DNA of 64,000 nucleotides, taken from positions 1 to 64,000 of the forward strand of contig CACRSC010000057.1 of assembly GCA_902651635.1 (NCBI GenBank), in the 5' to 3' direction. Origin of the DNA: Mastigamoeba balamuthi (taxonomy: Eukaryota; Evosea; Mastigamoebida; Mastigamoebidae). Position numbers and translations under genes: made by a program. This document shows, piece after piece, positions 32,420-43,439 of the stretch. The first letter of the stretch is position 1. Every line of letters starts with the position of its first letter. A model generated the notes under the pieces. The model worked only from the letters and a program-made list of their open reading frames with translations. It ran no database searches and was not told the origin of the DNA.

Positions 32420-35400
32420 GCTATCTGGGCTCAGAGCCCCCCCAAAAAACAATCATCTGAAGAACTCCTTTCACCTTATGCAGAAGATTCTCAATCAGAC
32501 CTTGTTAAAGTCTGTCAGCAGGGACAGACTGGCATTGAATGATGAAACTGAAAAGTGTTCTCAAAGTTATGAAGTCAGAACTGAGAATTACGTTCTTCTT
32601 AGTCTCATCTGCATTTTAGGTAAGTTTCTTTAAAATGCTGTACTCAATGGTATCAACTTTATGCTCTTTTGTACAATCAGATTGCCTGTATCTTAAAGTT
32701 GGCTAGAAGGTAGTGTCCTTCTAACATGTTCATTTCAGTCCTTGATCCACTTGTATTCTCAGTCCTTCTTACACTTAATGTAGCTGTTTTACTTTCTTTG
32801 AATAATCAGATTTCACTCTCCTTTAAATGATATTGTTGTTCTGAAAAGAACATAATCGTCTGTTAATATTAAGTGAAGCTTCTATATCTCTTTCTCTTTC
32901 AAAGAAAATCTCATTAGCAGTTAGCTTTAATGTCTTTCAGATGATTCACTTATCTGACTAAGAACTCAATTTAATAAGTTTCAATTACTTAATATCATTA
33001 TAGTATTTATTCAAATTTTATTTTGATTTAATTTAATAAAATCTATTCGAAATTCGAAAATCGTCGTTTCCCATTCCGCTACCAGTGAGGAATGAGCCCT
33101 TTTGGGCCAGGGGCATTGGGGGGGGGGGGGGGGGGGGAGGGGGGTGTTATGGTGGGTGGTGTGTTTGGGGGGGTGGTGCATGTTGTGTGGCCTGGGGGGT
33201 GTGTCCAGGGGCGGTTCTGAGAGTACTGGTTCCAGAACCGTGTCCTGTTGTTTGTTCCTTGCTTTGTCCATGTACTTGTTGAACATGCTGATTATGGTGT
33301 GGTTACAATCAACATTTGGGGTGCGTCAGCATTTGAGGGCTTTTTTGATGACAGCAGTGTCTGGTGCTGGGATAGTGGGCATGTCTGGTGTGTTCCTTTT
33401 GTGTGTGGTTAGAGGTGGTGGTGCTGTATGGAGTGTTACTGGTGGTTTGGTTATAGTGGTCTGATGGTGTAGAACGGGGGCTGTGTGCGATGGGTGCCTG
33501 CATTATGCCCTTGTGCCTCATTTCATCCAATGTTGGCTCTACGATTGTATAAGTCCTACGTTGTCTTGTGGGCAGTCTGGGGCGTTTTATGGGGTGGGTG
33601 GTGTCTGGGCAGTTAAAGGGGGTTTTGATGGTATCACCTGGGGTCTGTCTTTTTTGTGCTTCATGTGCCTTTTGGTTGTCTTTGTGGCTCATGTCTTCCA
33701 GCCAGTCTCGCATGGTGGCGACCCATTCTTCCTGTATTTCTAGCTGTTGTTTTGACTGTTGGGTCTTTGCCCAGGTGCCATATGCTAGTGTGTAGTGTAT
33801 GGGGGTTGCGTCTTTGTTTTTGGCAGATTGGGCTTCTGCCCATTGCTTCAGCTCTGTTTGGGGTATTCCTATGATGCTGGTGAGTTTGGTGCACCATTGA
33901 TTCTGCTGGGGGCAGGTCCAGAGGCGGTGGGTTAAGGAGTCAGCTTTGACAGTACAGAAAGGACATCTGGGGTCACTCCAGTGTAGATGTGTATGGGGGG
34001 CCAGGTCGTTCCACACCCATGTGGGGGTCACTGCTTGCACGTTATTATGTGTGCGATAGGTGCCCATGATGGCTTGATGCCAGCAGAGGCCTTCCATGTG
34101 CTGGGCTTGTTTTCTGGTTTTTTCATGTAGGAGGACCAGGGGGATTTTTGCAATTCCTGCGGTTATCTCTGATGCTTCACAGTGGTGGAGGTGGTGTCAC
34201 TGGGCAATGCAGAACACTGTGTGAAAGTTGTGCGTGGGTTTCAGCAGTGCTACCGTGGTAAGTTCTTGGATTGAGGCAAGCTCTATTCCTCATAGAGGGT
34301 GGTCCGGTTCGTGGCATCTGTTTAGTGGTAGCGCCTGTTGTGCTAACTGGTCCACCATCACGTTTAGGTGAATGACCCTCTGTAATTCCGTTCCTCATCT
34401 TTGATTGTCCTGTGCAATGCAGGCTTTCGTGGCATCACTTTCCTCCCCTCGTCCTTCCAATTGGTGACTGTGGATATGCTGGAGGAGTATGTTGCCTCCA
34501 TTGGCTTGTGCAAGTTCACACAGTCGAATGAATCTTTGGACTGCGTCTTTGTTCACTACCGTAGTGAGGTCTCTGTTATTTAGGGTATGCACTATTAGAT
34601 CATTGTCACAAGCTATGAAAATAAAATCTAATCATTATAATTACTGTTTTACTTTCTTAAATCACAATTCTACAGAATTTAACTATCATTCTGCATAAAT
34701 ATTTTATTCAGGCTTTCAGTTGTTAATAGAAAACAATTGGCTTAAGATACTAATTCTATATGAATTAAACTTCAAAAATAATAAACTGTATCATGAAGAG
34801 TAAAGTCTGTTATTGGTATATCACTTTGTTTCAAACTCTGAAAGCAGGATCCAAAGTTAATAATAAACCTGTATGATATTTAAGTGTGCTTATTATTGTT
34901 CCATTTTATGTTTATTATTCAATATGATTCCTGCTGCTACTTTTTGCTCACAGATCATTGATAGCAGTCTGAGCCCTGCTTCCTCTTTCATATCTTGCTG
35001 ATTCTTTTCACAACTGCAATGAGTAGGCATGCTGTAAAGTTTGATCTCTGTGATCATTTTTTCTGATCTTCAGTATCTGTTGATACTGTGGCACACAGAA
35101 AACACAGTTTGAAATTATTGTACTGGCATACTCTTAGCATACTACATTCTTACACCTTTTACAAACGAAAGAGTTAAGAGTTTGTGCTGTCTACCCTGCC
35201 TGACCTCTCTCCTGTGCCAAACATGTGCTGTCTGCTTCGTGGCAGATTACTTCTGTCTCTTTCTTCTGAATGATAACCAGCATGTATGTAGTATCTTCTC
35301 TGTGTTTGCCCTTCACGCTACTCATGTCTGATATTTGTGTCTTTTGCCAGAATGTCTGCTGCCAGACACTCTGCCTTGGGTTTTCTCTTAAGAAGTCATT

Positions 35401-36340
35401 GGTTATCTTTACATTCTTGTGTGCTTAAGTGTGATCTCTACCTTGTTATTATTGATAATCTCAGCCTTATCACAGATATGATAGTCTTCATTGATAAGAA
35501 GTATCACACAGAGAAGGGGTTCATTCACTAATCATCTTATGGCTACTTCTTCTCAGGTATCCATCTGTTATACTGAGATGTCTTTCTGTTAGATACTACT
35601 GTAAATTTTTCCGTTATTTCAGGAACATGCTTCTGATCAAGAAGGAACTTCACAAACTGCCTTTCAGACTGCAAGATGAGCTTGTGAAATCCCTTCCATT
35701 AAGCAATGTGGTTCTTCTTTGTGTTCTGACAACCTGCCCTGTGCGCAGCAGTTTGGTTCATTGCAGGATGTCTTTACAGTTTTTCCAGAAGAACTTCGAC
35801 ATCAGGATCTAAGCTGAACTCTGACCCTGATGTCAAAGACCAGTGGTCGAACATCTGATTTTCAGGGAAAGGAGAGCCAAATGAAGAAGAGATACAAGGA
35901 ATGCAGTGACACAAAGATAATTAAAAAAGTGCACTCAAAGCAGTACTAACATCAGAGATTCTTCACTGTGATATACACCTACTAAAATAACTCATATCTG
36001 CAACATTTTGCTGAGTTCTGTCTTGTGCCTACATAAAGTTGTCAAAATCTGCGAAAAACTTAAGTTGCAAAGAAAAAAGTTAGAAACAATCTGCCTACCT
36101 GTTGTAGTAGACATGCAACTTCTTTAAAACTCCATCTGTATTCATATCTGAAACCCCAGTACCAGCTGCAAACTGAGCATGCCCATATGAAATAGGCACA
36201 TAATATTATTGGAATTACGTCTTTTCCCGAATCTGCCATGAGGGGAGGACAGACAATCTTCCCATAGATTTCAGGGCAAAACCAGATTAACGCGTGCAAA
36301 ATATCTGCCACGTACAACGCAGCAGAGAGCAGAGAGAGCA
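32420..36340. other. AT-rich island
   Basis: Base composition drops abruptly from very GC-rich to clearly AT-rich at about 32420 and returns at about 36340. Apart from the LINE remnant at 33085-34660, I find no gene. The only frames are short, for example 35627-35812 plus, 61 codons with no motif. The island sits between the start of the VWA gene and the start of the carboxylase gene, so both promoters should lie at its edges. Confidence 0.75.
33085..34660 (-). mobile_element. 5'-truncated non-LTR retrotransposon (LINE) remnant
   Basis: On the minus strand, an RNase H end is visible (ILLQHIHSHQLEGRGEESDA near 34400-34500, then NVMVDQLAQQAL near 34350). It is followed by a C-terminal zinc-knuckle of the kind found at the end of LINE polymerases (CPFC, then H, then CPQQNQW near 33900-33985). 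A Thr/Pro/His-rich tail ends near 33309. Several stops interrupt it, and no endonuclease or polymerase core is left. The order RNase H then CCHC is typical of I/R1-like clades. An A/T-rich stretch at 33000-33070 lies at its 3' side. A run of about 19 G lies at 33119-33137. Confidence 0.6.
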
Positions 36341-36343
36341 GAG

Positions 36344-38888
36344 ATGAGCGTCGCGCGCGCCGACGCGGTCCTCGTGGCCAACCGGGGCGAGATCGCCTGC
36401 CGCGTCATGCGCACCGCGCGCGCGGCGGGCCTGCGGAGCGTGGGCGTGGCGACCGACGGGGACGCGGGGTCTCTGCACGCGCGGCGATGCGACAGCCTCG
36501 TGCGCCTGGGGCCCTCGCCCCGCGCCTACCTCGACGCCCGCTGCCTCGCCCAGGCCGCGGCCCGCTCGGGCGCCCAGCTCCTGCACCCCGGCTGCGGCTT
36601 CCTCAGCGAGAGCGCCCACCTCGCCCGCGCCTGCGCCGCAGAGGGCGTCGTCTTTGTCGGCCCCTCCCCCGAGGCCCTCGGTACTCTCAGAAAATATCTC
36701 GCCCATGATATCTTCGGCGGGGGGGATATCTCGTGAGAATCTTCTGATAGAGAACGTCGCATCAGACGCGCTGGGGGACAAGAGGGCGGCGCGGGAGGCG
36801 GCTGCGAGGGCCGGGGCGCCGGTGACGCCGGGGTTCGCGGTGGCGGGGGACGCGGTGGAGGTGGGGCGGGAGATGGCGCGGCGGGGCATGGAGTTCCCTG
36901 TGCTGGTCAAGGCGGCGCTGGGCGGCGGGGGCCGCGGCATGCGCGTCGCCAGCGGGCCTGGGGAGCTGCCCGAGGCCCTCAGGGCAGCCGCCGCAGAGGC
37001 CCTGGGCGCCTTTGGCGACGCGGCGCTGCTGGTAGAGGCGTTCCACCCGCACGCACGCCACGTCGAGGTCCAGGTGCGCTGTCCCTGTCCAATCCCCCAG
37101 ATTCTCCCCCAGAGATATTTCCCCGCCGGAGATCCCGCTATCTTTCCGAATCCCGATTTCCCCCTGCGAATTGATCGTGGATTGTTCAATGCGCCACAAT
37201 CGATTTGCCGCGCGCAGGGGCTGACAGACAGGACAGCGCTGACTGTACACCGGGAGCATTGGGGGCCCCCCGCGTTCCCACCAAGTTCCCAGAACTCTGA
37301 CGTGTGCCTGGATTCGAATTTGCAGATATTTGGCGATCGGCACGGGAACGTGGTGACGGTGGGCGACCGCGACTGCAGCCTGCAGCGGCGGCACCAGAAG
37401 CTTGCCGAGGAGAGCCCTGCGCCGTTGCTGTCGCCCGCGGTGCGCCGCGCGATGCACCGGGCGGCCCGCGACGTGGCGCTGGCGACGTCGTACGCGGGCG
37501 CGGGGACCGTCGAGTTCCTCGTGCCCACCGCCGGACCCGACGGGCCCCCGGGGGCCGCGTTCGCCTTCCTCGAGGTCAACGCGCGGCTGCAGGTCGAGCA
37601 CAGCGTCACCGAGGCCGCGCACGGGGGCGCCGGGGGCCTCGACCTCGTCGCCTGGCAGCTCGCGGTGGCCTGCGGCTCGCGGCTGCCGCTCGACCAGGGC
37701 CGCGTCGACGCCCTCGCCGACCGCCACGCCTTCGAGGCGCGCCTCTACGCCGAGGACCCCGCGCGGGGCTTCGCGCCGTCGGCCGGCACGCTCGCGGCGC
37801 TGCGGCTGCCGACCGAGCAGCCCGGGCGCCTCCGCGTCGACGCCGGCGCCGAGGAGGGCGACGCCGTCGGCGCCGACTACGACGGCCTGCTCGCCAAGCT
37901 CGTCGCCAGCGGCCCCACGCGCGCCGCGGCCCTCGGGCGCCTCGTCGACGCGCTGGCACGCGTCCGCGTCGCCGGCGTCGCCACCAACGCGGCGTTCCTC
38001 GCGCGCGCCCTCGGCTCGGAGCGCGTCCGCCGCGCCCCCGCCTGCACGCGCTGGCTCGACTCCCCGGAGGCCTCGGCGCTGCTCGCGGACCCCCCGCGCG
38101 GCGAGGACGACGACCTCTGCATGGCCGCCGCGCTGTGCGGCGCAGAGGCCGCCCAGAGGGCCGGCGCGGGTCTTGCGGACCCCTGGCGGTCGCTTGTCTG
38201 CTGGCGGCCCTCGGGCCCCCGCGAGGAGCCCCTGCGCTGGTCCTACGGCCCCGGCGCCCGCCGCTCCGCCCGCGCCGCGTGGTCCGGCGGCGGCGACGCC
38301 CCGCTGCGCTGCGCCCTCTCCGTGCCCTCGCGGCCCCCCGCCCTCGTCGAGCTCTGCGGCCCCCCGTCCTCGTCGTCGCTGGACCTGCGCGTCGGCGGCG
38401 AGGTCTTCCCGGGGTCGCTGGTGGCCCGCGACGGCAGGGGCGCCGTCCACGCGTTCGTGGGCGCGCGGCACGTGCGCGCAGACGTGCTGCCGCGCTACGA
38501 CGAGGCCGCGGAGGGCGCGGGCGCGGGCGGGGCGGGTGCGGGGGCCGCGGGAGGGGTGGCGAGCGCGGGGTCGCCGACGCCCGGGCGGGTGGCGCGGGTG
38601 CTGGTGGCGCCCGGGCAGCGCGTGGAGCGGGGGCAGACGGTGGCGCTGGTAGAGGCGATGAAGATGGAGCACAGGGTCGTCGCCCCGGAGGCCGGCGTCG
38701 TCGTCGAGGTCCTCTGCGAGCCCGGGGCCGCCGTCGCAGAGTCGCAGCCCGTCTGCCGCATCCGAGCGCTGCCTGCTGCCCCCGAGGCCGACGCCGACCC
38801 CGCGCCCCCAGCCCCCCAGCAGCAGCAGCAGCAGCAGCAAGAGCAAGAGCAACAGCAACAGCAACAGGAGCAGCAGAGGGCCAACTGA
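36344..38888 (+). CDS. Biotin-dependent acyl-CoA carboxylase alpha subunit (MCC-alpha-like)
   Basis: Carries biotin carboxylase and biotin carrier functions. Exons 36344-36680, 36766-37073 and 37326-38888 join in phase to 735 residues. Signatures: VLVANRGEIACRVMRTAR at the N-terminus, LLHPGCGFLSE, GDKRAAREAA, the ATP-grasp Gly-rich loop KAALGGGGRGM, HVEVQIFGD, GDRDCSLQRRHQK and EVNARLQVEHSVTE (catalytic Glu and Arg). The carrier site is EAMKMEH near 38655-38675. It resembles the alpha subunit of methylcrotonyl- or propionyl-CoA carboxylase; I cannot decide which. Two odd features: it starts directly at the domain with no mitochondrial presequence, and it ends in a Gln-rich tail. Introns 1 and 2 both hold GATAT-type strings. 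Confidence 0.85.
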
Positions 38889-39502
38889 GACGCAGGACAA
38901 GAGAGGAGGGCAACTGTCCCCCCCATCTGAATGAAAGTACTGACAGATTGAGAGCCCTACTGGGCATTGCATGCCTCTCTGGGGTCGGTGCTGGGCTGCT
39001 GGCCGCAGCGGTCGTGTCGTGCGGCGCATGCGCTGCCCTCGGCAGCAGTGCCCCCGCATGGATGGCCTCTCTGCTGGCAGTCCGGACCAGTTTGAGCCCG
39101 CGTGTGCCGCCAGCCCAGGCCCACAGTGGGCAGAGCGACAGAGCAGTAGAGCACAGCAGCCGCACTGCTCTGTCGCTGCTGATCGATTTCGTACCCGAGG
39201 GCAGCGCTCGATCGTCTGCACACGTGGCCGGTCAACGCAGACCGCACGTCCTGCCCTGCCCTGAGATCCGCCGTCGACGTCGAGGGCACCCGAGTCTCTC
39301 CCATGCACTACTCGCCGTTGTTGGGCGGGGGGCCCCTCTGAGAGATCGCCCCCCGGGGGACAGAGGGCCGCCGAGCCCCGATGTGGGCCGGAAGTCCTGT
39401 CGACGCCGGAGATACCGCGAGGACCAATGGAGCGTATCGGGGGCCGTTGGATCGTACAGTACACTTTTATTACTGCTGTTGACTGTGCGCACGCGGCGAA
39501 GA
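38889..39502. other. Intergenic, nothing recognised
   Basis: Spacer between the carboxylase and LIM genes. Contains the LIM gene promoter by position. No recognisable feature. Confidence 0.3.
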
Positions 39503-42500
39503 ATGTTCGGGGCCAACGCCAAGTGCGAGGTCTGCGGCAAGACGGCCTACCAGAACGAGCGCGTCTCGGTCGACGGCCGCGTCATGCACAAGACGTGCTT
39601 CCGCTGCCAGGTCTGCCACAAGACGCTCAGCCCCGGCAACTACGCCGCCAACGACGGGTAAGGGCACCATCGATCGATCCCCCACATGCACACACAGAGA
39701 GCACTATAAGCACTGATGAGAAGACCTCCGCTCTGCCTCTCTGCAGCAAGTTCTTCTGCAAGCCCCACCTCATGCAGCTCTTCAAGGAGAAGGGCAACTA
39801 CGACGAGGGCTTCGGCAGGGCGCAGCACAAGGCCCAGTGCGCACACGGGGGGCTCTGAAAGAAAGAAAGAAAACTCGACACACACGCGGACCAACCGAAA
39901 TTGCCCCTGCGGAAAACCCTAACCGACCGACGTTCACCCTCTCCGCCTCCCCGCAGGTGGGCTGGCAAGGACGCTCCTGCGCCGGTGCCCTCGACCTCGC
40001 CCGGGCCCGCGGCCGCAGATCCCGCGCCGCCGGAGCCCGCGGCGGCGCCCGCAGTGGCCGCGACCTCTCAAGCCGGTGGCCCGGGTTCGAACCCCGACGG
40101 CTCCGCCCCGCCCGCCGCCTCGATGACCAGCAAGATCGCCGCCCTGCGCGACGCCCTGGCGCAGCAGACGGCCGGGCGCCCGCCCCAGACCAAGGCGCCA
40201 CCTGCCAGCGCGCCGGGGCCCGCCGGGAGCGGCACGGTGTCAGCGCTGCGGAGTGCACTGGGGGCCGGGATCCTGGGGGGAATGCTCCGTGCTGGCCCCC
40301 AGCAGCTGCAGCAGCAGCGCAGGGAGCAGCAGCAGCTGGAGCAGCAGCAGCGGGAGGAGGAGGAGGAGCCCGAGCCCGAGTCGATGGAGGCGGTGGAGGC
40401 GGGGCAGGGGAGGGCCGAGGGCGAGGCGGTCGTCGAGAAGAAGATGACCGTCTCGGAGCTGCGCAAGGCGCTGCCCCTCGCACGCCTCGCCTTCGGGGCG
40501 GCGCCCCCGGCCATGGCCAGGCCCCGGCCGCAGCAGCAGCAGCAGGAGGGCGAGGGGCAGCAGGGGCAGGAGGGAGCGGCAGGGGCAGCAGGGGCAGCGC
40601 AGGAGAGGCCGAGGCCGGGGTATGCGAAGAAGGCGCACCCCAACAAGAGGAGGCCGCCCACCAAGAGGCTCACGGCGGCGGCTGCCGCGGCTGCGCGCTC
40701 GGGCGACGAGGTGGAGGAGCACGAGGCTGCGGAGCTGGAGGAGGAGGCTGCGTCTGCCTCCGAGGGAGAGGCCCGTGCGGCTGAGCCGAGCGCGCCCGCG
40801 GAGCCCCAGAAGGCCCCCGAGAGGCAGCCAGAGCCCTCCAAGGCTCCCCAGAAGCAGCCCGAGCCCCAGAAGGCCCCCGAGAAGAAGCCCGAGCCTCAGA
40901 AGGCCCCCGAGAAGAAGCCAGAGCCCAAGAAGTCTCCAGAGAAGAAGCCAGAGCCCCAGAAGGCTGCGGAGAAGAAGCCCGAGCCTCAGAAGGCTCCGGA
41001 GAAGAAGCCCGAGCCTCAGAAGGCAGCGGAGAAGCAGCCAGAGCCCCAGAAGACCGTGGAGAAGAAGCCAGAGCCCCAGAAGACCGCGGAGAAGAAGCCC
41101 GAGCCCCAGCAGAAGCCAGCGGCGCCAGAGCCCGCCAAGGACGCTCAGGCCGCCGCAGAGCACCTCAAGATGCCCGAGGCCAAGGCAGAGCCTCAGAGCA
41201 AGTCGCAGAGGCGCCGGCGCAACTCGTCCAAGTCGCCACTCAGGGTGCCCGAGGAGGCCACGCAGGCAGAGGCCGCCAAGGCCCCCGAGGCACAGAAGAC
41301 GCCGCAGAAGAAGCAGGAGCCCCAGCACGCGACACCCGAGAAGAAGCCCGAGCCCAGCAAGGCGCCCGAGGAGGTCCACAAGACTCCCGAGAAGAAGGCC
41401 GAGCCCAGCAAGGCTCCCGAGGAGGCCCACAAGACCCCCGAGAAGAAGCCCGTTGCGCCAGAGCCCGCCAAGGCGCCAGAGACCGTACCAGAGCCCGCCA
41501 AGGACGCTCAGGCCGCCGCAGAACACCTCAAGATGCCCGAGGCCAAGGCGGAGCCCCAGAGCAAGTCGCAGAGGCGCCGGCGCAACTCGTCCAAGTCGCC
41601 GCTCAGGGTGCCCGAGGAGGCCAAGCAGCAGGCAGAGGCTGCCAAGGCCCCCGAGGCACAGAAGACGCCGCAGAAGAAGCCCGAGCCCCAGCACGCGACA
41701 CCCGAGAAGAAGCCCGAGCCCAGCAAGGCGCCCGAGGAGGTCCACAAGACCCCCGAGAAGAAGGCCGAGCCCAGCAAGGCTCCCGAGGAGGCCCACAAGA
41801 CCCCCGAGAAGAAGCCCGTTGCGCCAGAGCCCGCCAAGGCGCCAGAGACCGTACCAGAGCCCGCCAAGGACGCTCAGGCCGCCGCAGAACACCTCAAGAT
41901 GCCCGAGGCCAAGGCGGAGCCCCAGAGCAAGTCGCAGAGGCGCCGGCGCAACTCGTCCAAGTCGCCGCTCAGGGTGCCCGAGGAGGCCAAGCAGCAGGCA
42001 GAGGCTGCCAAGGCCCCCGAGGCACAGAAGACGCCGCAGAAGAAGCCCGAGCCCCAGCACGCGACACCCGAGAAGAAGCCCGAGCCCAGCAAGGCGCCCG
42101 AGGAGGTCCACAAGACCCCCGAGAAGAAGCCCGAGCCCCAGAAGGCCCAGAAGCAGCCAACCCCCACCAAGGCCCCCGAGGAGCCCAAGAAGGCCCCGCA
42201 GCCCGAGCCCCAGAAGGCCGAGAAGGCCCCGGAGAAGAAGCCCGAGCCCCAGAAGGCCGAGAAGGCCCCGGAGAAGAAGCCCGAGCCCCAGAAGGCGCCC
42301 GAGAAGGTCCCCGAGCCCCTCAAGGCGCCCGAGAAGCAGCCCGAGCCCGTCAAGGCGGCCGCGGAGCCCGCCAAGACCCCCGCGAAGAAGCAGCCGGTGA
42401 AGATACAGATCATGGGCTGCAAGCCCACCGCAGCCGCAGCGGCCGCAGCCCCAGCCCCCGCTGCCGAGGCGGAGCAGCTGAGGGAGCGCAAGGCGGCGGC

Positions 42501-42708
42501 TGCGGCTGCGGCTGCGGGGCAGGTCCAGCAGGCCGTCAAGTCGTGGGAGGCGCAGGCGGCGCAGGGCGGCAGGCCCGACGCGCAGAGGCCGCGGGCGTCG
42601 TCGTCGTCGTCGGTGCCGCCGTCGCCGATGTTCTCGATGGTGGGGGTGGCCGGCCTGGCCCTGGCCGCCGCCGCCATCGGCTACGTGGCGCTGCGCCTCA
42701 TGTGGTGA
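39503..42708 (+). CDS. Tail-anchored LIM-domain protein with long P/E/K repeats
   Basis: Exons 39503-39657, 39747-39836 and 39957-42708 join in phase. One LIM domain opens the protein: CEVCGKTAYQNERVSVDG, HKTCFRCQVC, then FCKPH, with the standard zinc ligands and spacing. LIM domains bind partner proteins, often of the actin cytoskeleton. A Q/E-rich region with TSKIAALRDALAQQ and a similar motif (TVSALRSALGAG) follows. Then come hundreds of residues of PEPQKAPEKK-type repeats, including two and a half copies of a 121-122-residue block. The C-terminus is a hydrophobic segment (MFSMVGVAGLALAAAAIGYV) followed by only five residues, as in tail-anchored membrane proteins. The inferred picture is a membrane-anchored, flexible tether displaying a LIM domain in the cytosol. 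Confidence 0.85.
41128..42130 (+). repeat. Long tandem repeat within the LIM protein
   Basis: The block starting EPAKDAQAAAEHLKMPEA begins at 41128, 41491 and 41857 (spacings of 363 and 366 bases). The third copy breaks off near 42130. Copies 2 and 3 are nearly identical in bases, so the expansion is recent. Each block includes an Arg-Ser string (SQRRRRNSSKS) that could be phosphorylated. Confidence 0.9.
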
Positions 42709-43084
42709 GCTGTACTGCGTTGCAGGGGGTGGCACTCCCCCCCCCGCCCCGTTCAATTGTTCGTATCGCGCTGTCTGTCAGACTTGTTTACTGCACTCCC
42801 ACCCCGAATGGACCACTCGGTTGTTTGTGACCTGCGCCTCCCCGGCTTCTCTGCGCTCTCCCGAGGCCTCTGCAGAGCTGCTGCAGCAAAGCCAAAGTGC
42901 CCAGCGTGCCCGGCTGCCACTCCCCCTTGAGGCCCCGCACATTCGAGCGCGGTGCTGGCATCTCCGCGGCGCGCCATCGCTCGAGGGTTTCACTCCGACG
43001 GCACTGGGACCCGTTCGCTGCGTTCGCTGCCAGTCTACGGCTTCTGTGCAGCGCCCAGGCAGTGCGCCAACACATGGTCCGCAG
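42709..43084. other. Intergenic, nothing recognised
   Basis: Downstream flank of the LIM gene. No open frame of note. If a copy of the membrane-protein family once lay here, next to the orphan control module at 43085, it is no longer recognisable. Confidence 0.3.
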
Positions 43085-43175
43085 CCAACACATGTCATTC
43101 AGGCCTACGGTTCCAAAATGCACAGAAATTCTGGCTGAAAAGAACTGAGGAACGGCCCACAGTGGCGCCCAATGG
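43085..43175 (-). promoter_or_regulatory. Orphan copy of the membrane-family upstream module
   Basis: Contains cacatgtcattc, cggttccaaaatgcacagaa and then ctgaaaagaactgagg. These are in the order and spacing of the module upstream of the membrane-protein genes (cacgtgt, ggttccgcaatgcacagaaa, gaggaaaaggact). No recognisable family gene is left on either side, so it seems to mark a lost copy. Confidence 0.5.
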
Positions 43176-43439
43176 CTGGGCTCCGTGTTGGCTCTTGGGA
43201 GACCCCTGTTGCCAGCCAGCAACTGAGATTAGCTGTACTGCTTTTGTTGCTGCTGCCCACAGATGAAACTGCTTCTGGCTGTGGTGCAGGTGCCACACTG
43301 GTGCAGTGAACGGGCTCCAGCACTGATGGGGGATGCCAAACAAATTGAATGGCACCACTGTGGCGTATTTTACTCCCTGTCTCAAGAGCCTGCAGAGACT
43401 CCAACAAGGCCTTGGAGTTCTTGCCTCACTACGGGTAAA

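Noticed and set aside
33119-33137. Run of about 19 G as a telomere or quadruplex landmark
   Set aside because: A single homopolymer in a repeat remnant; no repeated telomere unit. It could be a sequencing artefact.
37074-37325. Treating carboxylase intron 2 as coding
   Set aside because: The conserved HVEVQ-IFGD join is exact when it is removed, and the extra residues have no match in the family; kept only as a retention possibility.
40036-40108. tRNA-like 73-base string with ggttcgaacccc and a pairing acceptor end
   Set aside because: The D-arm and anticodon stem do not fold, no A-box is present, and it lies inside a clearly coding exon of the LIM gene.
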